Assembly: GCA_013399895.1 (NCBI GenBank)
Contig: VXBA01005454.1
Span: 186,001-250,000, forward strand
Direction: 5' to 3'
Length of the DNA: 64,000 bases
From: Serilophus lunatus
Taxonomy: Eukaryota > Chordata > Aves > Passeriformes > Eurylaimidae
A program made the position numbers and the translations under genes. Under the pieces are notes generated by a model. It was given only the letters and a program-made list of their open reading frames with translations, had not been told where the DNA came from and did not search any database. Position 1 is the first letter of the stretch, and each line of letters starts with the position of its first letter. Below, piece by piece: positions 40,757 through 51,735 of this stretch.

Positions 40757-41135
40757 AGAGAATCATAGAACACCAGTTTGGAAGGGGACCTCGAGAATCA
40801 TCTGATCCAGCCTTTCCTGCTCCAGACAAGATCCAACACCTTGTTGAGATGGATTTTAAAAGTGTCCAACAGTGACAAATCCACCACTTCTCAGGGGTGA
40901 TTATTTCAGGGATTGATTGTTCTTATTCTGAAAAATGTTCCACTTCTGCCCAACTGAATGTTCCCCAGGGGTAATTTACACACGTTTTCCCTTCTCTTTT
41001 CCTTGTGATTGCTTGTAAAAAGGGAGTCTCCTTCTCTGTAGTCACTGGAACATGGTGATGAGGTTCCCCCCTAAGAGAGATCTGCGAGGTTTCCCTTGGT
41101 GCCTTGTTCCACCAGTGTTTTCTTTGCAGAAACCC
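40757..41135 (-). mobile_element. CR1 LINE 3'-end fragment
   Basis: Starts AGAATCATAGAACACCAG, followed by GGAAGGGGACCTCGAGAATC and CCAACACCTTGTTGAGATGG, the antisense of a CR1 3' end. It continues more diverged to about 41135. It is non-coding and 5'-truncated. Confidence 0.85.
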
Positions 41136-44047
41136 TTCTTTTTTCCCCTGAGAGGTCAGTTTGTGGTTCATCTGTTTGTACTCAGTTATTGTTAAATAAA
41201 TAGTTGAATACTCTTAAGTAAACTAGAAAATAAATTGGTAAAATATCCTGGAAGTACAGATTTCTGTCTTGCTGCTTGTGTTCTGTATTTTCTTACTGAC
41301 AAAGGGCAGTAAAATATGTCCATTTAGAAGAGCAGCTACTTTGGAGAAAGTTGGAACAGACAAATTAAGGTGCATCACAAAAATTCTCCATAGCCTGAAA
41401 AGTGTATTGTTTGGGTTATTTTTAACTCTATTCCATAAAATTATGTCTCTAAATAGAATGATATTAGGGGAAAAGTGGTAGTGGTTTTTTATCTGGCCTG
41501 TAGTTAAAATCATCTTTGAAAGATCTCTTCCTGCGATGTTCAGCTTGTTGCCATTGCTGTCTAACTGTCCCATTCCCTCCTCCAATAGTGGATCAATTCC
41601 CAAAAAAGTCTGTGTTTCCAAGTCTTTTCTGGCTCACTTTGTTCTTTGATAGGAGATACTCCTTCACAAACACTTCTCAGACTGGCATGCACAAAGTGCT
41701 TGATCAAAGACAGTTTTGGCATGACAAGTCACCAATGAAAACAGCCTTTTTAGTTGCTGCCTTCTCAGTGAATCTAAATAATCACCTAACAGATGGAATA
41801 GGACAGGAGAAAGATTGCATTCTGGAGAAAAAGGCAAAATGCATAAAATAATTAGCAGGTAATAGTTAAAATTTCTTTTTTTTCCAAATTAAAAAAAAAA
41901 TCAAACTTTGCATTTAAATATCTACTTACATATTTACTACTGTTGTGTTGAGTGTGGAGAGGTGGGGGGAGGTCACTTGGTACACAAATACAGAGTCTGT
42001 AAAGAGTGGGCATAAGCAAGAGGATAAATACTGAATCAAAGAACCACGTCCTTTGCCAGCTGAGATTTAACACAACCAAATTGCAGAGATTGCATCACAG
42101 CTCTTGAATTATCTTCCATTTCCTTTCTGTGGAATTCACAGGTACTCAGATTAGGAAAAGGAAGCAAGTTTTTTCTGTTTCCCAAGGGAGATTTCTTAAA
42201 TTCATTTTAATTTTCAGTGAACATCCATATTTCATGTGAATTCTAAGAACATTTTAAGAAAAATCCTGCTCTTAAAATACATTGGAAAACCTACTTTGAA
42301 AGCTACTAAATCTGGGTTATCCTAGCATGTTCCAGTTTCTCTTGCCAAGTGTCTGTGAATCTCAGCAAGGCAACACCTGTAGTAAAATGCAGAGCTTAAA
42401 TTTTTTTGCTTTCTGATATACAGGCTTAGAAGGGATTAAACCAGACTTCTTAGGTTCTGTCTAGATTTTGTATTCCAGAAATGCTTTTCAGCTAATTTGT
42501 TGAAATTAGTTAGGTTAAGGACAAGGTAAGGCTTAAAATTGTTCCTGATCCTGAAATCATGGCTATCGTGCAGGAGTCAGAAAATGTAAAGCTTGAGAAT
42601 TTTATAGAGGTATAGGGAGGGCAGTATGATGGCTAATGTTATACCCACATCTGTCAGAGTTTTGTGGAAAACAGTAATAACCAGTATTATGGTTTTCATA
42701 CATTCTGTGCAAGATTCTATTTAAAACCCAAAAGACCCTTACTAGACACAAACTTTAAAAAAATTAGCAAATAAAATTTATGTATGTGTTATATCCCAAC
42801 TAAGATGTAGGGGGTACTTGCCTAAAAAGAAATATCCTGGTGTGCTAAGAATGAGAACAGGTGATCTTGGCAAATCTTTCTGAGCTGACCTGGCACCCCC
42901 ATACAAGATATATGCTTTTTTTTATGGCTTTAAATTATCTTATAGACACCAAAACTGAATCAAACTGACATGAGATGTGATACTACCCAGTTCTGAGAAA
43001 CTTTGTGTGCACTTATTAAAATTTTATTTTTGTTCCATTGTTTTTATTAAGGGAATGGACTTGTATGTGTGTGTGTGTATGTGTATGTAAAAGCTGAATT
43101 GTAAGTATATGTGAAATCTAGTCAGTTTTTAACATTATTGAACAGGAGTCCACAGCTGTGTTTATGTGCAATCTGGATTTGTTCTCCCTGCTTATTGCAA
43201 TTCTCTACTCTCAAATGCGTGCAGCTGTGTGTCACACATTAAGATCTTATTTCCTAACGTTTGTCCACCAGGATTTGAAACTAGATATTCACGGGTTTTT
43301 TTAATGGTTTGTATTAAATAAATTCATGTGAGTGCATCAACAGATTTGTTATAAAAATGTTTCTTTATGCAATAAAGAAACTGGTATGGTTTTAAAGTTT
43401 GGAGTGTTTTCTTACAGAAAATTTGAAAATGTTTTCTCTCTAATATGTGCCAGATCTTTTAAAGACAAAGTATATCTTTGATTTTAGCGCTTGCAAGGAC
43501 CTCCTTGTAGCTTGAAAGGTTTGCTTCAGTAGTAGCCTCTCTTCTCTTGTTTTTAAAGATACCTGCTTTGTATTAATTTCATTCAAGGGCAGGTCTGCTT
43601 TTAAATTATGTGCTATGAGCGATGCTTATAATAATGTGTTGACTTTAGTCAAGGCAATCTAAAATAAAAGTAATCTTTGAAATTACAGAGCAGGCTCTGG
43701 GAGAGAGAAAATGTGTGTGACCCATGGCTATTGACAAAACTTCCAACTATTTTTCTTTTTTTAATGCCAGCCAAGATTTTCAGAATTAGTAAAACCCAGT
43801 GTTAACTGGCTAAAACCCAGTGTTACTGGCAAATGGTATGTCAGTAAGGTTTTAAAATTGCACATGCCACAACTCTGTGATGACTAATTGCTTGAATAGT
43901 TTCATTGCTGTAATAGTTTTGTTATGCTGTGGGAGAAAGTACTGCAGATTTTATGTGCACCTACTGTGTCTCTCAGACATACTTTTGACTGAACAATTGG
44001 AGGAAGTAAAAGAAATGTGAAATAAAGATATCCTTCCTCATAAGTCA
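41136..44047. other. Intron 1 sequence, nothing recognised
   Basis: AT-rich unique-looking DNA. Minor repeats are a TG microsatellite at 43063-43088 and a short tandem TAAAACCCAGTGTTA at about 43792-43825. No gene or clear transposon was identified. Confidence 0.45.
43063..43088. repeat. TG dinucleotide microsatellite
   Basis: Short interrupted GT/AT run (TGTATGTGTGTGTGTGTATG type). Confidence 0.85.
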
Positions 44048-44905
44048 AACTGCTCAAGTGTGAGTCCCCTGCAGGGCCACAGGTCCTGCCTGAAAACCTG
44101 CTCCTCCATGAGCATTGTGAATGGGTGATTTAGATCACTTAATGAACCTCTGTCAAAGGTTTTAGCAAAAGTGGTATTAATAAGGTGTTGTGAAACTGTG
44201 ACTTACAGTTTGATGGCAAAGTTCATTCTATTATTTTATGGCAAAGTCGTTGGAACAATGATTCAAAGTTGGCAAGGCAGAAATCAAAGTTACCACACTA
44301 CAAGGCTATGTGAGATACCAATTGCTTAACAAAGACCAGCCTTTGGTAACAAGGTCTCTTTGCCTCAAAGAACAGCCTTGAGGGGCAGCCCAGCTCCAGG
44401 GGGGATCACTGCCTTGCAGCCACACTGTCCAGCAAGGAGAACTCAAAGGCAGCTCACTCAGGCTGTCACATTTATGGAATAAGTGGTTTGCTCATAACCA
44501 AGTTGCATACAATGGGAAAAGTATACATGAGACTCCTTGTGCCCATAACTTACTTTGTTTCTTGACAAATGGGTCTTGGAAAAGCCACACACTATTCATG
44601 TGTTAATTGCATGAGCAGTGTTCCAGGCTCATGAGCATGGATGCCCACTGGGTCATTCTGCTCTTTTGTGGATTTTCAGAGAACAGATAAAACTAGAGAA
44701 CTTCTTGGCCCACTAGTGGCTCAACCTTGATCTCCTCTGGAACAACTGCTCCTTTTGAAAAGGGGTCCAGTGCATCCATCACAAAGGATATCTCTGCAGA
44801 GGCCACAGCTCCTGCCAAGAGCCAGCTCTGGTGTGGGTTCTCCACAGGCTGAGACAGCACTTTTCACCTGCTCTGGTGTGGAGTCTCTTCTACTGACTTT
44901 TGTCA
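44048..44905. mobile_element. ERVL-like LTR fragment (copy 2), split by an insertion
   Basis: The piece at 44048-44110 carries the family blocks TGTGAGTCCCCTGCAGGG and CACAGGTCCTGCCTG. A second piece at about 44735-44905 carries the next blocks in order (CACAGCTCCTGCCAAGAGCC, CTGCTCTGGTGTGGAGTC). The same blocks are contiguous in the copy at 52210-52400, so roughly 620 bp (about 44111-44734) has been inserted here. The outer parts of the LTR are missing. Confidence 0.55.
44111..44734. mobile_element. Probable second LTR-type insert inside copy 2
   Basis: This about 620-bp block separates two collinear LTR pieces, so it is inferred to be a later insertion. It has no coding frame of note. Size and composition fit a solo LTR of another endogenous retrovirus family, but I do not recognise the family and the exact ends and target duplication are unclear. 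Confidence 0.4.
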
Positions 44906-46460
44906 TGGGGTTGCACGTGTTGTGCAAAGGGATGGAGCATAATATGTTATCAGCATTTCTTTCTTAGATTTGATTCCTTTTTTTCTTTCCTTTACTCTTC
45001 CTTTCCCAATGTTCTTAGTTTCTCTTCTATTTTCTCCTGTGAACTACTCTTATTTTACCCTGCGTAATGGTGCCTTCTAGTAAAGAAACTTGGGCTTCTC
45101 GATTATCTGTATCCTTTTATATACTATTACTATGCTCCACCTATATACAGACACTTTAGAGAAAAAAGTGCCAGTGTGGTCACAAGCAATTTACTTATTA
45201 AAAATTCCACATACTATTAGGAATTGTCCTGCTGAAGTACTCATCTGTTTTATTGTATTTAATTACCTTTGTATTAGCATTATTACATTTTGTGATATTG
45301 AAAGTCTGTATCTCTAGAGATGCTACGTTTCTGTTTTGATGTTTACAGAATCCTTTCTTCTACTTTCATGAGTAGTTTTGAAAACAATGTATTTAACTAG
45401 AAAAAAGTTTGGCATAAAAAGAACTATTAAAGTTGAGGGTTCATTTATTTGCTTTTACTATAGATCTTAGTTGTTCAATTGCTAACAAACACAAAATGGA
45501 ATTAGATTTATTGAAGTGGTTTTCATCTTCCACTCTCCTCATTACGTTTTCCTTAATTAAGAGGTAGCGTTATCTGAGCCATTTGGAACAAGGAAAGACC
45601 ACAACATTTGTAATTAACTCCAACAAACTTCTGTTGAATTATTTTCATTAGCTGAAGTTGCTTGTAATTTTTATGAAGCTACAATGCTGTAAATCTCAGT
45701 TTAACTATACCACTTAGGCTGGATTTGTGGGAAGATGTTGCAGATTTTTACCTGGAATGGCTTTTAAGAGGCATACAATTCAAGGGCAGAGGGGAAAAGT
45801 TCTTAATTTTTCTTCCTTTTCCTTCTAGTAGCTATATCTTTCATTACTTAGTAAGGTTTATTTAGGTGGGTTTTTCCAGAATGTGTGTGGGGGGGTTACC
45901 TTGGGTAGTCTGTAGGTTGGCAGGTCATTCCAGTGAGTAAATACGAACTGTGGAAGTAATCATTGCAGTGTACTCATAAGGATGCTGTGCAATACCAACC
46001 AACACCACTTGCAGAGCAACAGGCATAAAGGTGCATTACAATAGCTCAGCCAAGGACAGCTGGAAGCTCTCTAGCATTACAAGTGTTGCCCAACCCTGTT
46101 GCTGTCCCAACTCCTAGCTACATACTGCTGTTTCCTTCTTTTTTCCAATGCTTAGTTTCACCTAGTACCTTTAGGAACTACTCCAACTTGGTAATTTGAC
46201 AAGAAAACTAACCTGTCTCTGCAGTGGCCAGGGACGGGATAGAGGAGAGAAAGTAATGTCCTGTTTGATGACAGTGAGCAACCCACAGTTGCGTTGGGCT
46301 CCACAGTGTCGTCAGTGGTGTAGTAGGGCTGTACTCACAGGTACTCTGAGCTACAGCTGTGCTCCATTACCTGTTGTCTCTGCTCTCCAACTGCTCACCT
46401 AGTCACATTCTGATGGAGTTTAGTTAGAATGAACTAGCTTAAAATAGACTAATAGCCATA
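44906..46460. other. Intron 1 sequence, nothing recognised
   Basis: Mixed AT-rich DNA. The part at about 46020-46400 is more GC-balanced and could be a decayed transposon, but no family blocks were recognised. Confidence 0.4.
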
Positions 46461-48690
46461 TGTGGTGGGTTGACCTTGGCTAGGAGGCATCTCCACCAAA
46501 CTTCTTGATCACTCCCCCTCCACCAACAAGGTATGGAGGGAAAAATACAATGAAAAAAGTCATAGGTCAAGATAAGGACAGAGGCATCTCTTACCAGTTA
46601 CTGTCATAAGAAAAATACATTAAATTTGAGGAAGCAGATTTCTCTCAAGGAGTTTTGAATAGTGTTGGGAGTCTGCAGAAGTCCTAGTTAACCACAAACT
46701 GGCAAACATCGCGGTTTTCAAGGAGGGTAAAAGGGATGATCTTTGTAACTACAATTCTGTCAATCTCACCTCAGTGCCTGGTGAAATTACAGAGATTTAT
46801 TCTAGAAGTTATTGAAAAACATCTGAAGGACAATGCTGTAATTGGTCACAGCCAGCCCTTCATGAAAGGACAGTCCTGCTTATCAAACCTGATTTCTTTT
46901 TATGATGAAGTAACTCACCTAGTCAATGAAGGGAGGCCAGTTGTGGTAATCTTTTGGTATTTTGGTAAAGCCTTCAATACTGGCACTCCCAGGATCTTTC
47001 TGGACAACCTGTCCAGCACACAGCTGAATAAATCATAAGTCATGGGTGAGCAACTGGCTCATGGACTGGGCACAAAGGTTTATAGCAAATAGGGTGCCAT
47101 CAAACTGGCAGCCTGTCACTGGTGGGGTTCCGCAGGGCTCCATTTTAATACCAGTGCTCTTCAGCGTCTTCACTGACAGCTTGGGTAGAGGACTGGAAGG
47201 TACACTAAGTAAGTTGCTGATGATACTAAATTGGGAGGAGCTGTTGACTTTCTCGAGGACACAGAGGTCCTGCAGAGAGATGTTGACAAATTAGAGGGTG
47301 GGGCAATCATCAACCATGTGACATTTAACAAGGGAAGTATTGGGTTCTGCACTTGTGAGGATTTGTGATGGGGCAGCCCTAGATGTACAGAGAGACTGGA
47401 GAATGAAAGGCTAGAAAGCAGTGCCACAGAGAGGAACCTGGGAGTCCTGGTTGACAGCAAGTTAAATCTGAGTCAGCAGTGCCCTGGCAGCTAGGGTGGC
47501 CAACTGTTCCTGAGGGGCATCAGGCCCAGCATCACCTGCTGGTTGAGGGAGGTCATTGTCCCTCTCTATTCTGCACTGGGGCAGCCTCACCTGGAGTCCA
47601 GTGTGGAGGTTCAGGCATCTCACAATATAAAAAAGATATGAAGCTATTATAAACCAATGGTGACCAGTGACTGGACCTGAGAGAATGGTATGAAGCCGTG
47701 TCAGGTGGGGCTTGAGATGGATATAAAGAAAAGATTCTTCAGAACCCAGAGGGTGATTTGACACTGGAAAAGTCTTCCCCAGAGGGGTGGTCACAGTCCC
47801 AAACGGGACAGAGTTCAACAAACATTTGGACAATGCTCTCAGGCACATGGTGTGATTCTTGGGGCTGTTCTGTGCACAGCCAGGAATTGGTCTCAATGAT
47901 CCTCATGGGTCCCTTTCCAGCTCAGGATATTCTATTATTTGACTTATTGCTAATCGAACAGAGTAGGATAATGAGAAATAAAAACTTACCTACAGCCACC
48001 TTCCCTCGTGTTCAGTTTCACTCTCAACTCTTCTGCCTCATCCTGCCCAGGTGTTTGGAGGTTGGGTGTTGTAATCTCTTCATAACACTTTCTTCCTGCT
48101 CTAGTGTGGGGTCTCTCCCATGGGAGACAGTCCTCCACGATCTGCTCCAACATGGATCCTCTTCAGGGATTCATTCCTTCAGGAACAGACTTCTCAAGTA
48201 TGGATCCCCCTCGGGCTGCAGCTCCTGTCTGCTTCACCATGGGCTTTTCGGGAACTCCAGCTTTCTTCAAAGTACATCCACCTGCTCCAGCGTGGTGTCA
48301 TCCATGGGCTGCAGGTGGATCTCTGCTCCACCACGTACCTCCATGGGCTGCAGGGGCAGAGGTGCCTCACCATGGGCTGCACCGTGGCCTGCAGGGCAAT
48401 CTCTTCTCCAGCACCTGAAGCACTTCATGCACATTCTTCTTTGACCCTGGTGTCTGCAGAGTTGTTTCTCTCACCCCTCTCAGCTGCTGTGCAGTCTTTT
48501 TTACCCTTTCTTAAAAATGTTACAGCAGAGACATCACCACTGTGGCTGCTGGGCTCAGCTCTGAGGAGCAGCAGTCCGTCTTGGAGCTGAGTGAAACTGG
48601 CTGTGCTTGACAAGGGGCAGCTTCTGGTGCCTTCTCACAGAGGCCACCCCTGCAGCTCACCCCACACTGGTTTTATGTCCGTTTTAGTGC
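46461..48690. mobile_element. ERVL-like solo LTR (copy 3), interrupted by a CR1
   Basis: Starts with TGTGGTGGGTTGACCTTGGC at 46461. The LTR blocks run to about 46640, and the next collinear block (TTATTGCTAATCGAACAGAG, 47945 on) resumes after a CR1 insertion. From about 48090 to 48420 it contains the family's repeated TGCTCCA-GTGG and GGGCTGCAGG motifs. The end near 48690 is diverged, so that boundary is approximate. Open frames in the repeat-rich half are composition artefacts. Confidence 0.75.
46641..47940 (+). mobile_element. CR1 LINE inserted in LTR copy 3
   Basis: The + strand reads a broken CR1 reverse transcriptase. Blocks at 46736-47038 include GQSCLSNLISFYDEV. Blocks at 47046-47294 include SNWQPVTGGVPQGSI and LFSVFTDSLGRGLEGTLSKL. 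These are followed by the downstream ORF2 region and the 3' end (47900-47940) with GATATTCTATTATT, close to the CR1 terminal octamer. Frameshifts and stops are numerous. The element is 5'-truncated and lies between two collinear LTR halves. Confidence 0.85.
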
Positions 48691-51154
48691 AGGCACATGG
48701 CAATGAATGTAATTCACAGTTCATATGTCGTACATAATTGAACTTAGGTATTTGAAATGATCTCTCATCTGCTTTATCCTTCAAGGCTAATCCTGACTGT
48801 GAAACATTCTCCCTTTAATATTTTCTATTTTTGCATGACAAAGGGAAAACAAAGGGCACTTCAGTGAACTTTTTATTCTTATTACATTGTACTACTGATA
48901 GAGATCTGGATATTAAATGAAAGCGGAGGGTTCTTATGTGTTTTTCCTTTTAAGCAAGTAATTAGTACCATTCAGCATGTTCTTTTTTTTCATTATATGA
49001 AATTAGCAGTTTGCTAAGATGTTGTCTTTCTGTAAAAAGTGTTGATCTTCCTTGACAAGAGACTTTTGCCTATGTTTTGATACCTGGTCAAAGTAGAAGG
49101 ATTACAAGGTGATTTATTGTGAATAAAATGCTTTTCAAATGCTATTAAAATGCAGAGTGGGGGAACTAACACATGCTGTCTTGTCTTCAGACTTTTGAAA
49201 AATGTCTTTGACTCCCTAAAGAAGAAGAGATTTTGCATTATACTGTTTTAATAGGGAATGTTTCAAGCAGTTTCATGAGTTTATATTTTAGGTTGCAAAA
49301 GTAAAATTCTGCTTGAAGTTTCCTGATTTTACTAATGCAAGCACATTTGTATTGATATGAGCAGGAAATTTTTGTTGTTGTTGTTTTTTGCTTACATATT
49401 TCCAATTAAAATATGTACAATTCCTTGTTCTTAAACAAATTTGAAAGTAGTACTTACAGTACAGTGATGGAAAAAAAGAGAAAAGTCGTATCTCGAATTA
49501 AGTAAAGACTTCTAAGTAAGATGGATTACTCTATGAAGTAGCAGTTAAATAATTTTTGCAGATTTTTTTTTTTTTACACATTTTCTTTTGTTTCCACTGA
49601 CTTTTCACTCAGTGTTAGAAAACTAACAATTCTAGAAAGTGGTCTGACAAAATGAAGTCTGCTTAAACTTTTAATTTTGCCCCTTTCAGTCATCTTGGAG
49701 ATGCTGAGGATGGCAGCTGTTTGCAGAGCTTGGAGCCTGGGGTGGCAGTGGTTGACACATTAAGTTGTGGGGGATTTTTTGCCTTCCCTTGGTTCTTTTG
49801 TTTTCTCATGCATTTTCTGGTGGTAAAAAAGAACCCTCTGGTTTTTAATTTCTATATATTCTATGAATTAGGAGAGGATGATAAACTCTTTTTTTCCTGG
49901 TCCCCCAGGAAATAATGTCCTTGGTTTTCTTTGCATAAACATGACCTATTTTCTGTTGTGATTTTGGTGACTGCTTTTACTCTATAAGTAAGAGTACAAC
50001 TGAATTTTCCTTTATTGATTAATGAACAGGGTTTACTTATGGCTTGGGTTGATAGGGTTTATTATCTCTCTTTATAGCATCAAGTTGTGTTGTGAATATG
50101 TTGATCTCCAAAAGTGAACAGCTGAGTGGGAATGACAACTGTTCATCTTCTGTTTCTTTGCTGTATAAAATGTCAATTAATTAAAAACTGCTGTCTGATA
50201 GGTGAAACTCACCATACCTACTGAATTGACAGAGCACAGGAAAGATTTTTCTTTCTGGTACATATAGTCTGTCTTATGAAAGTGACTAGAACTTGCTTTC
50301 CCAGTAGGAAACGTGTAAAAAATGCTTAACAGGTCATCAAAAATCTCTCTAAATAAGCTTAGATATTCAGGTATTCAACTTTTTTTCATCAATTCTGTTG
50401 CCCTTATGAACCATCTTTTTTAAGCAGAGGTTGCTGTTAATTGTTATTTTATATTTTTAGTTAAACAGGAAAGAAATACATATTGTATAATTTCAATAAA
50501 TCTGTAGAGCATTCAAAGAATAAATCTTGTAAGAATGAATTCAGTTTCATTACTATAATACATACAAGAAAATTCCTGACATAATTCTTTATTTAAAGTA
50601 TAAATACTGTGCTTCCTTTTATGGAGTGGGCAATAGGTTTCTCATCAGGAAATATTTCTTTTAAAAATATGCACTATCCTTATGCTCAGCAGAACAGATT
50701 TTGGAGAGGGGTCATGAAAACAACATGAAGAGCAATCATATTTCTCTTTTTTATTCTTTCAGTATTCATCTCTGAAGAATATTTTGCTAGCAGAAGATAG
50801 GAATTTGCAAAGTGTAAGTTCATTTATAAATTCATCCAAGAGTCAAACTGTGTTTGAAAACTTAAAATTTTCACTTCCAAAATCTTTTAAAAATCCTGAA
50901 TATTACACCAAATCTAGTGTGGATTGCTGACAGAACAACAGGAGCCTTTGCAGCCCCAGGTGTATGCTCACACCTTTTATTTTGTGATAGGCCAGCTGTT
51001 GCCTGCTGGCACATTGACCAGGTGATTTGATGAAAAATTAATGCACTGCTGAATTAATCCCTGCTGGGCAGGGATGAGGACATCATCTTCCTGAACAAAT
51101 GCAGAGGAAAATACAAGGCAGCCAACAACTACAATGGGTGATTGGAGGTACTTT
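48691..51154. other. Intron 1 sequence, nothing recognised
   Basis: AT-rich unique-looking DNA with T-runs (for example 49566-49576). No gene or clear transposon until the CR1 at 51155. Confidence 0.45.
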
Positions 51155-51435
51155 TTCACTGGGCAGCTTTCCAGACGCTCTTCCCCTGGCCTGTAGTGCT
51201 GTCTGGGGTTGTTGTGACCCGAGGGCAGCACTTGGCCTTGTTGAATGTCATCCAGTGGATCTCAGCCCATTGATCCAACCTATCCAGATCCCTCTGCAAA
51301 GCCTTCCTGCCCTTCAGCAGGGTAACACTCTCCCCCAGCTTGGTGTTGTCTGCAAATAGACTGAGGGGGAGCTCAATCCCCTTGTCCATTTCACTGATAA
51401 AGACACTGGACAAGTTTGCACCTGGCATCATCCTC
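51155..51435 (-). mobile_element. CR1 LINE fragment (RT C-terminal part)
   Basis: The minus strand reads LFADNTKLGES at about 51360-51330, then LQRDLDRLDQWAEIHWMTFN and KAKCCPR, the region after the RT catalytic motif in CR1. It is directly followed at 51435 by the 3' region of another CR1 copy in the same orientation. The order is therefore wrong for one element, and two independent fragments are implied. Confidence 0.8.
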
Positions 51436-51735
51436 TTTGCATCCTCCTTTCAGGCATTTCTGTACCCTTGGTAAGATCCTCCTGAGCCTTCTGTTCTCTC
51501 GGGTGAACAGTCCCCACTCTCACAGCCTATCCTCAGAGGAGTGTCTTCATCACCTTCGTGGCACTTGCTTGGTGTGTATTCAGTGTGTCCATGTGTCTTT
51601 CATACTGGAGGGCCCTGAAGTGGACACAGACCTCCATGTGTGCCCTCATCAACACAGAGAAGGGGAGAAGGATCACCTCCACCAACCCGCTGGCAATGCT
51701 TTGGCTGACGCAGCCAAAAATACCCTTAGTCTTTC
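51436..51735 (-). mobile_element. CR1 LINE, 3' half (continues at 53037)
   Basis: Antisense CR1 3' sequence with blocks such as CACCTGGCATCATCCTCTTT, GAACAGTCCCCACTCTCAC and GCCCTGAAGTGGACACAGAC. It breaks off at about 51735 within the block that normally reads on to the segment found at 53037. An LTR separates the two halves, so this CR1 was present before the LTR landed. Confidence 0.8.

Noticed and set aside
47758..48590. Frames of 104-228 codons on the + strand
   Set aside because: They run from the CR1 3' end into the repeat-rich half of an LTR; several overlapping frames are open at once, a sign of composition and not selection.
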